This document shows, piece after piece, positions 11,454-23,594 of a stretch of 64,000 nt of DNA (the first letter of the stretch is position 1; each line of letters starts with the position of its first letter). The notes below the pieces were generated by a model. That model worked only from the letters and a program-made list of their open reading frames with translations, made no database searches and was not told the origin of the DNA. The DNA is from Lycocorax pyrrhopterus obiensis. Lineage: Eukaryota; Chordata; Aves; Passeriformes; Paradisaeidae. Both the position numbers and the translations under genes were made by a program. The stretch is taken from assembly GCA_014706295.1 (NCBI GenBank), contig JACSVZ010000006.1:27338629-27402628 (forward strand). Direction: 5' to 3'.

Positions 11454-14400
11454 CCCTCTCAGCCATGGGAGTCACTGAATGGGGTCAGGCTCCCAGCTGA
11501 CCCCAGGACCACGGTGCAGAGAGGGCAGCAGCACAACCCCCTCCACAGACTTGCCATCCTTTCCAGCCCTACAGGGATGATGATATTTGGGAAGAAATAA
11601 GCCTCCTTTCTCCAAGTGGTGTTGCTCAAACACCACACAGGATGGGACTTTCTGTTCTTACTTGCTATGTCCTTTCACAGTACATGGGAGATGCTCGTGC
11701 AGTAAATCTCATTCACTCAGGTATTTGTTTATCATACACTCCAGAAGGAGTCTAGGCTCTTGAATAAACATGCATTGGTCTAAGTGGGGCTGTTTTTTCA
11801 AAATGCCTCTATAGCTTTTCTTTCCCTGTGATCTGTGCAAAAAGGCATGTTTATAAACAAAGTGCTAGATCTATTTACGCTATAGCTCAAGACATTTAGA
11901 CAGTAGCATCTCAGAGACTTTTGATGGAGTCAGTAAATGGGGCTGGAAGTTGATCTGACAGGAAATAAAAGCTAAAATTGTTTTTCTAAAAACCAGCAGA
12001 TAACATTAACAAGCTGGAATGAGTAAGAGCATGGAATCCAGATCAAGCCGCTGGATGCAGCAATCTGTGTGCTACAAAATCCTCTGTCAACTGAAAGAGA
12101 CTCACATTTATAGAAGAAAAACAACAGTGTATTTCAATCATACAAGAACAGAAGTGGAGCAGAGCTACCAAAATCCCCAGCAGGATCTCATGTTTAGCAA
12201 GAGAAAATTTCATGGTAAGCAATATACAAAATAATAAAACAAAAGCCAAGACTAATAAATTACTTGAATCCATAGACATATTTTCTGGATGACTGGTTGG
12301 GAAGGTCAGCATGATCTGCATAGTTTGTTCTAGAAGAAATCTTGATTAGATCCGTTCATACAGATCTTTATCACACATGTGAACTTCAAGTTTTACCATG
12401 ACTCTGAAAGTAAATAGCAGATGTAGGATGGAAATCATCCAAATTAAAGATGGAAACAAATACTCTTGCAGCGGTACAGTTGTTAATGCCTCTGGAGGGG
12501 TACAGCTACATTGAAATAAAAAAAACCCCAAATGTAGCAATTTTTTATCCTGGTAATATAAGTGTCAGATAAACAGTTGCTAACAAGTTCATGCAACCAA
12601 GACAACTGGGGGAGGGAAAGCCCGCTGCACCTGGATGACTAGTATTAAACATAATGAGAAGGAAAAAACAGCCATAAAATGTTAGCATACTGCAGCTCCT
12701 GAGCTGCCTGTGTACACAATCCATTTAGAGCCCAAGCAGCTCTGGTGGAGCCTCTGGAGGAAGCAGTGTTCAGCAGACGGCTTTGCAACGCCAGCTCCAG
12801 GAAGTCATCAATCAGCCTGGGGAGAGTTATGCTGAGATTCTGCCCAGATGAGAGGTTATCAGCAAAAATAATGCTCCTGCCGACAAAAATGGAACCAAAA
12901 ATAGAAGACTGAATACCTAACCAAACCGCAACCTTGTTGTGTTCAGCAGGGAAACTCAACACGCTGTGCAAGCTGGATGTCCCTGACCTCCTTCCGAAGG
13001 TCCTGTGGAGACATAGCAGTGCTGGTGGTAGCATTTCAGCATGTCAAGATGACACACCAGCAAGAAATAAGCGAGCTCTTACATGAACTAGGCAGTTTTG
13101 ACTGGAAATGAAGTGACTCACACCCAAGTCATAAGAAAAGACAGCCCCATGGTGTCAGAGCGAGGATCCTGCCTAGCACTCTGCTCCTGCCCCACGGGAA
13201 ATGTCCGGGAATGGGCAAGAGAAGAAAACACCTGCAGAGAGATGCTTTCCTGCTTCCTTCTCTACATCACCTGTGAATGAAGAACCTTGACCAAAGATTC
13301 CCATCCTCCTCGATAAAGGATCTGTGCAATTGAACTGTCAATTCAAAGAAATGAAGGCTCTGTAAGTAATACTATTCTCAGCGAGGGCGTACACATCTGG
13401 ATACAGGGGAGCAAATAAAACAATAGACAGCTGAGGTGTGAAGTGAAAAGGTGTGAACCCCTTCAGTCCACCTCAAACCATAGGGGAGTTATAAAGCACA
13501 TAGATAATGGGGCTCCAGGCTCCTGCTGTCTAAAGTATCTGACAGCCAGGAATGTTGGCAAGAAAACGGAAGATTTTATTTTCTGGCATAATCACAGTGT
13601 CTGGATCAGGGTTTCAAAGTCAAATATAGTTTCATATGACAAGGTCAATATTTTCTCCGGCCATGAGTGTCGCACGCATGTCAAGTCCAGGGATGAACTG
13701 TGGGGATCATATCTAACTGGCAGCAACTACTAGGATGTTGTGGGGTTCCTATCTAGAAAGAGTCCTCCCCTTCCCTCAGTATGGCTAGCTGCCCCCTAAG
13801 AAATCTGTGGTTGGAAAAACAGCCCCCTGTGGGGTTGAGGTAAGGGGATGCTTTTCCTTTTGACACCATCAACTGTTACATGCACAAACTGACAACCTTT
13901 GGAGTCATAAAATCATACACGGAAATCTGTACTTTGGCAAATAAACAAGAAAAAGGTGTGCATTTACAACAACAAAAAAGAAGTCTACATCAAATTTCTG
14001 TGAATTTAGGACGATTAAAAACCCATTAGCATTTACTATTGCCCAAATCTTTATAAAAGAGGTACTTCCCACTCTCATCCATGTCATATTCTTCAGGAAT
14101 GTTGCCGTACAGTGGAATTTTATTTTTCATATATTCTTACTATAAATTTAGTTACTAAACAAGGGGACGTCTTTTAAGTTTTCACATGGAAAACATTTGT
14201 AGCTCCTCTGATGATGAAGACTGCTTTTTACTTCCATAGTCTGAAAGACGAATAATAAAACATTTCTTTTTCAAAGGAACAATAGCAGCTTAAGTTAGCC
14301 CTTTTGCTGGTCCTAGCAAATCATAAAGATATCCTACAGTGCCTTTTATACCTCTGCCATCCCTTAAGAGCTCAGTATATTCTAGCTGTGATGGATAAGA

Positions 14401-15614
14401 ACACTAAATGAGCAAATCTGTTGGAAGTCTATCTTCAGAGGATGAGTACAGGTGTTGCACATCTGGTTGTGCACCTAGTGGTAAATATTTGAAAGTGTTC
14501 AGGAAAATAAAGGAAGCAGAGATCTTAAACAGGAAGGGAAAGTATAAAAGGGGTCAGCAAGGGGTTAGCAAGGAATCTTGCTCGCAATTCGAAAAGGAAA
14601 ACATCACCAAAAAAAATCCACACTAAGAAATGGAAATTCATAAAACTTATTCCCCTGAAAGGAAGCTGGAAGTCTGTGCCATCCTAGGAAGCAGGAGGCT
14701 CTGTGCCTTCAAGTCACAGAGTCTCATTAGATAAGTTTTTCTAACTCTTGCCTCTGCTTCAGGGTTCTCACCACTTCTCCTGCTTGTACTGTGATGTACG
14801 ATATCATCTGCAAGGTCGTTGACCAGCCATTATGGACCAATTTCCTTACAAGCTGACTTCAGATCTGTTGCAGATGACTAGTTTGTTTGTGCCAATGACA
14901 CCGAGCATTTGAAATTGTTTTACCATGCAGACAATTGCTTTGTTTCTGTGGAAGGAAAAACTTAATCTACTCCTTTTCATCAGAAATCAAGAACGCATTA
15001 GAATATTTTTGTCAATATAAACATTGTAAATTTAAATAACTATGAAAATTTCAACATACTATAGCACTTCTAGGCCATTTATGGAGTTTGACAATTTTGC
15101 AAAAATATTAATATTAACTGTAATATATGATCCCAAAGAGAGATCATAAAATCATCTCTCTGTTGTAATAACAGTTTGAAAAAATGTCCATCTTTTTTCA
15201 CTGCTGATCAGCTGTTTTCAATGCTAAGAGGTTACCAAGCTGATTCTTACACCACCACTATAGCAAGGCTGGAAGATGCTCTGTTTTCTCTTTTTAGATC
15301 TGAGCTGCAGGTTGCTTGTTTTTTACAGGAAACCTGTTCCCAGAAAAATGCTTTCCAAGTATACATTTTCCTTACAATGTCCTTTTAGTGCTTGGAATTG
15401 TTTGTCTCCTTATCTGTTGCCTATTTTCATTTTGTGAAGTTTCACTGAATGCCACAATCATTAGTGTTTTTAGTAGGGATTGTTATACTCTTACTTTGAT
15501 TGCTTAACATAAATCTTTTCAGATTTACTGTGTTTGAGACTAGATTTTAACAGCAATATTAGAACTGTTTCCACCTCAGGCAGACTATTTAACTATACAG
15601 CATAGAAAATTTCA
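11454..15614. other. Unique non-coding stretch
   Basis: The largest frame is 129 codons on minus (12645-13034), hydrophobic in its middle and of no family I recognise. The 13.8-15.6 kb part is AT-rich with scattered TAAT cores. No repeat element is recognised. Confidence 0.5.
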
Positions 15615-15665
15615 CCTTCTTCTTCTTTTTTTTCTTTTTTTTTTTCTTTTTTCTTTTTTTTTTTG
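15615..15665. repeat. T-rich low-complexity tract
   Basis: About 50 bases of T runs are broken by single C residues, beginning with CTT repeats. It could be the reversed A-tail of an old retrocopy on the minus strand. I see no recognisable gene sequence on its right side, so simple low complexity is the safer call. Confidence 0.85.
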
Positions 15666-16839
15666 TGAAAAGGAAAAAAGATTATTTCTACTCTAAGGAC
15701 ATAGCGCAGACTTGCCTTTATCCAGAGCACTATTTCTTAAAATGACTCATCCATGAAAACAGATAGGTTTAAATTATGGAGAAAATGCTCTGCAAACTAA
15801 TCAGTGTTGCAAAAGCAGAAACAGCTCAGGAGACCAGGAGAGACTCCAGTTCCATAGCATTCATCCATTCCCTCAGTCTCCAGAAGTTCAGTCTTCCTGT
15901 CATTCTCCCTCCTTTTGGGAAATTGTTACGTTTTGGTTATAATGCAAGACTAAGAATCTGTCCAGAAACGGATGTGTTAATAGGGAGTAAGAAACAAGCC
16001 ATTCTTTTATGATTTCCAGTAGGAGAATCACATTGTAGAGGCTGTACTGAGTTTTGTCTTGTAGTCCTTATCATGAATTTTGTTACATACATAAATTTGG
16101 GACAGCACATTTAAGTAACACATAACCACAGAGCATATCATCCAACGCATTCCCTTGCCTGTTCATGGAAAGAGTTGACAACACAGCACCATGTTTCTCT
16201 CTGTGGTTTTGATGAGCTGAATCCAAACCCAACCATTTTCTGTTCCATCTGGCGCTATAAAACTCAGAGAATGTCCTGGAAGTACAGGCATTTTAGATGC
16301 AGAAAGAAACTTCTTCAACAATTGTAGAAGAGCCTGAATTACTCTGTAGCACATAAGGTTTAGGCTGTTCATTTTTCAAAACCTTTCCTGCCATGAAACA
16401 CTGCAACATGGACTAACCTATTTCAAGCACAAATTTCCTTCTGCCTCCTGTTTGCAGAGGTCTGCTCGGGGACAGGAGATGAAGCAGAACTAAATTCCTG
16501 CTCCGTGTCTCCTCACCAGCCAATGCAGCCAGCCAGGGCCACAGGAGACAGCTCATCTCGGCCACCACCCAGGCACAATACTATATTTCAGCCTGCTTAT
16601 AATTATTTGGAGAAGTGGTTTTCATAAAACAGGGTAGTCCCGTGACTTCAGAAATATTAGCAGGAAAAGCTCTGTGATGTGTGCACTTCTGTGTAGGATG
16701 GTGAACCCTGAATCACATTTATCATGAGTCAACATCAACACACACTGCTGACAGCCTGAACATTGTGCCAGAGGGAGCACTACACTGTGCATGTCCTGAT
16801 CTACCTTTCCCTGAAAAGTTTCTTCCGGCTACCATTTGA
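15666..16839. other. Unique non-coding stretch
   Basis: Frames do not exceed 78 codons (15776-16012, plus). No repeat or regulatory motif is recognised. It ends at the 3' terminus of the CR1 copy. Confidence 0.5.
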
Positions 16840-17430
16840 TCATAGAATCATAGAATGGTTTGGACTGGAAGGAACTTTAAAGATTATCTAGTTCCAAACC
16901 CTCTGCTGTGGGGAGGGACACCTTTCACTAGACCAAGTTACTCAGAGCTTCAACCTGGTCTTGAAGACCCCCATGGACAGGGAGTCCACAACCTTTCTGG
17001 ACAACCTGTTCCAGGGTCTCAACACCCTCACAGTAAAGTATTTATTTCTATTACATAATCTAAACCTACCCTTCTTCAGTTTAAGGCCATTCCCTTTTGT
17101 TATGTCCCTGTAAGCCTTTGTGAAAAGCTCCTCTACACCTTGTTGTAATCCCTCTTAAGTACTGGAAGGTGCAATAAGGTCTCACTGGAGCCTTCTCCTC
17201 TCCAGGCTGAGAAACTCTGATTCTCTCAGCCTGTCTTCATAGAGGAGGTCCTCCAGCCCTGTGACCCTCCTCCAAATTCATTCCAACAACAGGTCAAAGC
17301 CTTCCTTGTGTTGGGGGCCCCAGATCTGGACACACTACCCCAGCTGGGATCTCACAAGCACAGAGTAGATGGGGAGAGTCACCTCCCTCAACCTGTTGGA
17401 TTCCCTAGTCCTCTCCTTACAGAAGGTCTC
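16840..17430 (-). mobile_element. CR1 LINE, 5'-truncated, old copy
   Basis: On the minus strand this is the 3' end of a CR1 (chicken repeat 1) non-LTR retrotransposon. It ends in two copies of the 8-base CR1 terminal repeat, seen on plus as CATAGAAT at the left edge. Before that comes the end of ORF2, whose product is the endonuclease/reverse transcriptase that copies CR1 RNA by target-primed reverse transcription. The remnant TKGNGLKLKKG near 17070-17100 is typical of the C-terminal tail of that protein. The frame is broken by stops and shifts, so it is inactive. Truncation at the 5' side is usual for CR1. The right edge is blurred and lies between about 17400 and 17450. The family is certain; the subfamily is not resolved. 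Confidence 0.93.
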
Positions 17431-20400
17431 AGGCCAGTTGTACCTGAACTGTGCTCCTAGGAAGGGTAGGACAGAAAACATGGGGAAAACTAGGATGACA
17501 ATAAAAAGCAGATCAGACAGTGACTTCCCCCCTGACCTTCCTAGGTCAGAAGCAAGCTCTGTGTTGTGGTAGAGGCTGGCAGAACTGTAGAGGATCTGAT
17601 CCTCTGAGGCTTTTCTTGCCTTCTCCTCATAATAACATTAAAGCAGACCTAACTCAACAGCTCTTCCCCTCTTCCCCTCCCCTCTGTGACTGTGTTTGGC
17701 AGCAAGGTTCAGTACAGAGGTGAGTGCCAGCCCTGGGGAGCCCTGTCCCGTGGTATATTACAAAGGATTGCTCCACTGCAGGCAGGCGTGGAGAGCCACA
17801 CAACAACACTTCCAAACTTCAGCTTTTACAGATGAACGTCCATCTGTTTTTCAGACACCTTCCTAGGTGTCTAGCATTTCAAAATGCTGGAAGCATCTGG
17901 TCTTGGCGTGCATTTTTTGGTGGGAATTTTGTAGAAGGATATAAATAGTAACAATATGAAATATACAGGTAGGTTTGGGTTGAGATTTTTGGCATCTTCA
18001 AGATTAACCGGATGAATATTTTTCAAATACTTTAATGAATCAAGTAAGCATTAAAAAATATTTTGTCCATCTTGCTTTGTTCAACTCATGAAACTCCCTC
18101 CAAAACTGCAATATTTTATTTCAACAGAATTAGAGGACACACGGGAAGAAAATCTGTAAATGTTTTTATGTCAAATGAAGTGCATTAACTGTCAGACATC
18201 TGTATTTGCATTTCCATTCCCCTAACACAATTTGTTAACACCTACACAAATTCACAAGATTTCTCCATGCCACTGAATACAGATTCATTGTTTACATCTA
18301 CCACCTCTTCTTCCTCTCTCCCTTTCTCTTTCCCTCTATCTGTCTCCAAAAAGATTTGACCAAAAAATTTCACCCAGCTCAATTACTGTCAGCTTTTTCA
18401 GGCATTTGGCTGCATATGTGCAAAGGCTGAGGATGGACCCCCAACTGTGAAATCAGACAGGCTGTATACCAATACTTGCAGTTTCCAATGTGAACATCTT
18501 ACTTCTGTTCTTCTTTCCCATTATTCTTTTTCCTTTCTTCTTTCCATGCTCTCACGGTTGAGGGAGGTATAAACAGAGTCTCACCATGCCCCAAAATACA
18601 TAGCAGCACTTAGGGAAATTTGACAAACTGCAATACATGTTTAGATTTCCTGACTCAGAGACAATGCAGAGAAGAGGGTTCTGGCAAGCTTCCTGGAGAT
18701 GGGATGCAATTGCTCTGCTCTGCAATATACAGTATGGGTTACAAGCACTTTGAACATTCACAGAACACCAGTTCAAGAGGAACAAATCATTTTTTAATCT
18801 TTGGGTTGTAATTAAATGCAACTTAGTGGATTTTCTGCATATGAGAAAGCTGACTGGAAAGAAATCAGATTGCTGTGAGCTAAAAAGGAATTATACATGA
18901 CACTGTGCAGAATATAAGTATGGCACAGTTCCTTTCAAAGTGCCTCTCAGATTTTGTCATCTCTTCCTCCTCTGACTTCTTTAGGAAATATGTACCCCTT
19001 CATCACTTCCTTATCTGTATGACTGCTCATTTCCTGCACACATGGCATTTGGGACAATTCACAAAATTTCACCAGATCCATGGAGTCTGGGGAAAACAGA
19101 TTGGAATTTCCAGGTGATATTTGTGCACATCGTTATAAAAAAGATCTGATCTAACTTCACAGCCATACAAATAACCTGGTTTGTATTTCCAGTCGTGGTA
19201 GCAGATACCTAAATATATTTGAACCTTTCCTGGCTTGGTTGGTCCTTAGCTTGCCTTCTCCACAGTGTCCTCTCTTTTGAGCATCCATGGCTTCATCACC
19301 CACAGCTTTTTCCGAACTTCTTCTCCTCCATCGCTGAACTGCCTTCTCTTCCCCTTCAGTGCCCACAAATCCCCTGACAGGCAGATCCCATCATCCCCCG
19401 ATCTCCTCTGGGTCAGCTTCTTGCATTCCCCCATGTTGCTGCCTCCAAGGCAAGTGAGACAGAAGCAGGCGGAAATTTTGCTAAGAAATTCCAAATTCTT
19501 CCCATATTTTTTAATAGGATTTTTCATTTTAAAATTTACATGATTTTTTTCTGAAGTGAGTTTGTACTTGTCGATAACATCATTATTTATAATGCACTTT
19601 AGCTCCAGTGATCAGCTTTAGTCTTCATCAATTTGCATTTTTATTAGTGTGGTTCAACAGACCCAGATTTTCAAAACCAGGAAGCTAATATTTTCTGAAA
19701 AGCTGAACAAGTAGTACAAGAGGTCAAGCACACTGAAACTGATCTCTCAAATTCAAAGAAGCTCTCATGCAAAAGCAGTGCTTTCTTTCTTTAAAAAAAC
19801 CGAAAAAAAAGCAGATCACAGAAAAACTTTAAATGAAGCTGGGAAAACAATTCATAAAGATATTTTTGTCTCACAGCACTTATCAATAGTTTGCATAGAA
19901 AACTCAATGCACAAAACACACTCCTGCCCCTAAGGCGCTCAGCTCCCCCTTGCTCTGTGGGGACATTGCTTAGACTGCAGCACACATGATTCACTCTTGG
20001 AATATCAGTATAATAATTATCATCACATAAAAATATTCTGGCTGATCTCTTTCTTTTTTGGCTCACAGTCAAAGAAAACAACCATAAACTGCTTCAAGAA
20101 TACTGAAGGGGTTTTTTTCCCTTCCATGTGCAATCACATGTATTTTTCCTAACAGAAATTACAAAAAGCATAGGTAATGGATAAAATCTTAAGAAGAAAC
20201 AAACCTGTTTCAGACACACCTCAGCTAAAGAAAAGACAGCCTCAAAACCAGGCTCCACCATACTGCAGTGGCACTGAGATTTTTATTATTTAAGGGCAAT
20301 CTTTCTCAGTACAGGAAACCTTCAAGGGAATAATAAGGCAATTCAAATGTATGTAAGAAGGAAAACAGGACATACTGAACTTGAGACAGCTTACTGCATT

Positions 20401-22592
20401 GTTCTGAAATGATCTGTTCAAGTAGGCATGTTTTAACTCACATCACAGGCACTTTAAAGTGATCTTGCTGCATTCTGCTAGATCGTGTTATCTGTACAAA
20501 TATAGGTAGATAAACATTTTAATTCAGGAAGTCACAGCATAGGTTAGGATCATGAAGAATGTGCAAATAAAATTCACAGAAAAAAAAATCAAGCTCTTCC
20601 TAAATGAACAACAAAAAAAAATGAGAGGACCTTTAGAGAATAGGTTTTAGGAAGCAGCAATTACATCTTAGAGAGGCAAGGTTATCTGTGATTTATAAAT
20701 TTTTCCAAATATTTATGCCAGGTGCTAAAAAGCAGCATTGCCCTTGCTTAAAATTATTTGGACAAGCAGGCTTAGAGCTTTCCTCTCTGTGTAAACAGTA
20801 TAGCAGCATTCTAAACAGATTAATAGCTGTATCAGTTCAAGTCAAATATTTGTGTAAGCTAGATGAGTGGAAAAGGTAGTCTAAGGGGAATATTTTAACC
20901 ACAAATTCTAAAAGGTACAGAAGTGTCCTGCCTGCATGCAAACGGCCCACCTTGACCAAATCATTCTGTTTAAAATCAAAAGGTTTCATGACCTAATCCA
21001 TTATTTCCAGTGACCTAAGAAAGATTTTCTCTCCCTTTCAGCACTGTCAGAGATATTTATGTTTGTGCTAACCATCACAGCAGAGAGGTACCAGAATCTT
21101 CAAAAGCAAGATTCAATGACCAAGCACTAGACTGAGAAGGGATCACTGATTCTCTCTGATCTTACTGTAGGTTTATGCTACAATTATGAATGAAAAACTA
21201 ACGCTCAAATTGTCACATTTGCAGCCAGACACACTGGAAAGCAGTGGAGAAGAGATGGGACCACACTGCTACACCTTGTCACAGCACAGCAGAGCCCTTG
21301 GACCTCAGGGCAGGCTGCCCAGACAAGAGCTGCTCCCATACAAAGCTATTGCTGCAGTTTTTTGAGCAGTAAGGGTCTCAGCCTACTGTCAGTCTGTAAC
21401 AAAGGTGAATATGGAATAGCTCCTATATAGCTCCTACAGCTCCTCTTGTCCATAAAACCTATTGGAGAAACACAGATTTTATGGTGGTGTTCTGGGTCAG
21501 ACAAATTTGACAGACACTAAACCAGGTCGAATTTATGAAGACAGACAAAGCTGAGGTGATGTTTGTGTCTCTCTCACACCCATGATCAATGGGTTTGAAG
21601 AAAATCGTAGACATCCCCTTGCATATGAATTAACATCACTTATTCATTTCTGTCTTAATGTTTTTAATTTTTTGAATTCAAGTAAGAATTAATTTCAAAC
21701 AATGAACTGCTATGGAATTAGAGCAGCACATCACAGAGGCTGAACTATTTTATAGCTTAGACCTGATGGGTCATATTTCACCATTGTTTTCAACATCTGC
21801 AGTTTTCTCTTGTATTGTGGAAGACAGAAGTAGATGTCTTGCAGGAGAGGCACCAGAGAGAAGCAGCCAAGATATTTAAATGGCACAGCTGTACTGCCTC
21901 AAGGGCTGGAGGGAAAGCTCTCCCTGAGAGGAAGCAGAGTGAGGAAGCCTGACACAGCTACACGCATTCACTACTGGTTTGTTAAACCGGGCACTTGACT
22001 TCTTCTGCACATGAAGCCGAAGAGCAATAGTTAAGTGATCTGCATCATAGAGAGCCTGGTGGGAGCAGTCAATGAAAGGTGAAGTCCCCTTTCTCTAAAG
22101 CCCGGTCTCTAAACACCAGCACCTATGGCCTCTGGGGAGGCTACAAGCCCAGCAAACCCGCCACCTCCAGGGCTTGCCCATTTCTGCACCACAGTGCATG
22201 GCAGTACAGCCCTAAATCTGTTTTTTTGGGAACATCAAGCACAGTTCGAGAGAGCAGAAGGGGAAGAGGCGCTGCTGTGTGTATCAGCAGCAAGAAAGGA
22301 GTACTCTTGGAGGCAGACAGCTCCAGTGAAAGAAAGCAAGCAGAGAGCCTGTTAAATCAGTGGCTAGTGACTTTTTCTGCTTGGCACAGTAAGGGGCATT
22401 TGTGTGGCCCAAGCACTATGTGGGAGGTGATGCACCTGGTGTGCAGCTCTACTAGGTCATCATCTCCTCTCCAGCCTCCATGTGTGGTCTGAATTTGTCT
22501 CTGTGTTAAACTGGAGATACAAACTGTGACAGCAGAGACCTATTAATAAAGGAGAGAAAAGGCAACTAAATCCTCTACATATAAGATCTGCG
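17431..22592. other. Unique non-coding stretch
   Basis: It holds a pyrimidine-rich tract at 18301-18347, three tandem AGCTCCT-type units at 21418-21445, and many AT-rich segments (18000-18130, 19500-19570). The longest frame, 137 codons at 22079-22492, is serine-rich with no recognised domain and overlaps a second frame on the same strand. Confidence 0.5.
17703..17719 (+). other. Candidate 17-base microexon (unproven)
   Basis: A long C/T-rich tract (about 17660-17700) ends in GGCAG at 17698-17702. It is followed by 17 bases and then the strong donor GTGAGT at 17720. Microexons of this size exist in vertebrate neuronal genes, and strong flanking signals are typical of them. No neighbouring exon is visible here, so the reading could be chance. 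Confidence 0.12.
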
Positions 22593-22624
22593 AACAAACA
22601 AACAAACAAACAATCAAACAAACT
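22593..22624. repeat. (AAAC)n microsatellite
   Basis: About eight AACA units with one interruption (AATC) can be read directly. Such A-rich tetranucleotide runs often grow from old poly-A tails, but no retroelement body is visible on either side. Confidence 0.92.
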
Positions 22625-23536
22625 GCAAAGGTGCAGCAGTTTGTCAGGACAGAGTAGTTTTTTCCCCGATCATTTTTTTAACTTCAGGCAGAGGAGTGCA
22701 ATCAGGTGATAAAGGCTTTTGAGAGAGACACTGCCTGACTGAGGATGCAGGAGCACCTTCACTTGCTGCAGGTGACGGCCCTGGGAGGAGGGAGGAGGGA
22801 GATGGTACTGCTTCTGCAGCCAGGGGGGTTGAGGAGGAAGGAGGAGACAAGTCCTGGTGTGGATGCAGGAGCATCAGGCTCTCCCAGAGGAGGAGGCTGT
22901 GAGCTTCAATGCTGCCACACCCAGGAGTCCCAACTCCAAGCACAAGAGTTTCTGAGCCAAGGGCAGCCAGAACAGCACTTCTCAAATGGTGGCACATCCT
23001 TATCAAGAGCCATGGGCTTTTGCAGAGACAGCTCAGGTACATCCTGGCCAGAAATTTTACTCCCTTGCCTCACACCCTATCTTCATTTGCAGGGACAAGG
23101 GAGTCAGCCCACAGGTAGGTCTTGCATGCAGTCCCTGACAATGCACCTTGTAGCCTCTCTGGTTTGGAAAAACCCGCAGGATCAGCAGCTCACACTGCCG
23201 AACTCCCTCTGACTTATTTTTGCAGCACAGGCTCTGGTGAAGAAGCCTTGTGTAGGACCTGGTTTTCCAGCTGGTTTTCAGTATTCCCAGCTGAGCTTTC
23301 TTGCAGGAAATGTGCACCTTGGAGCACAGCCATTTGCATCGGCTGTAATCCCGGAGGCCTTCCTGTCTCACTGGGGCTGGGGATAGGAGCAGTGGAGCCT
23401 GGCACAGGAACTGCTCTGTCCTGCCCCAGCCTCAGAAAGGCAGAAAGTTAAAAAGAAAACACAAAACAACCCAAAATACATGACCACAATCCACTGTTGC
23501 TCAGCAGTGGCACTGGTCTGATTGCTGCTGTTCACA
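22625..23536. other. GC-richer stretch with overlapping frames
   Basis: Frames of 155 codons (22745-23212, plus) and 132 codons (22644-23042, minus) overlap in opposite directions. They are rich in Ser, Pro, Gly and Gln, as expected from a purine/pyrimidine-biased patch. A G-rich segment at 22783-22828 has four G-runs. No domain is recognised. Confidence 0.45.
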
Positions 23537-23590
23537 TGAAGTTTAGAAAGGCTTTGTTCAGCCTGAAGTTTAGAAAGGCTTTGTTCAGCC
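23537..23590. repeat. 27-base tandem duplication, two exact copies
   Basis: Copies at 23537-23563 and 23564-23590 are identical, and the next few bases (TGAA) begin a third. The unit is a multiple of three, so the minus-strand frame through it stays open and repeats a nine-residue unit (AEQSLSKLQ-like). Identity of the copies points to a recent slippage or duplication event. Confidence 0.95.
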
Positions 23591-23594
23591 TGAA

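Noticed and set aside
22745..23212. 155-codon plus-strand open frame
   Set aside because: It lies in a purine-biased patch with a 132-codon frame in the opposite direction; the peptide is low in complexity.
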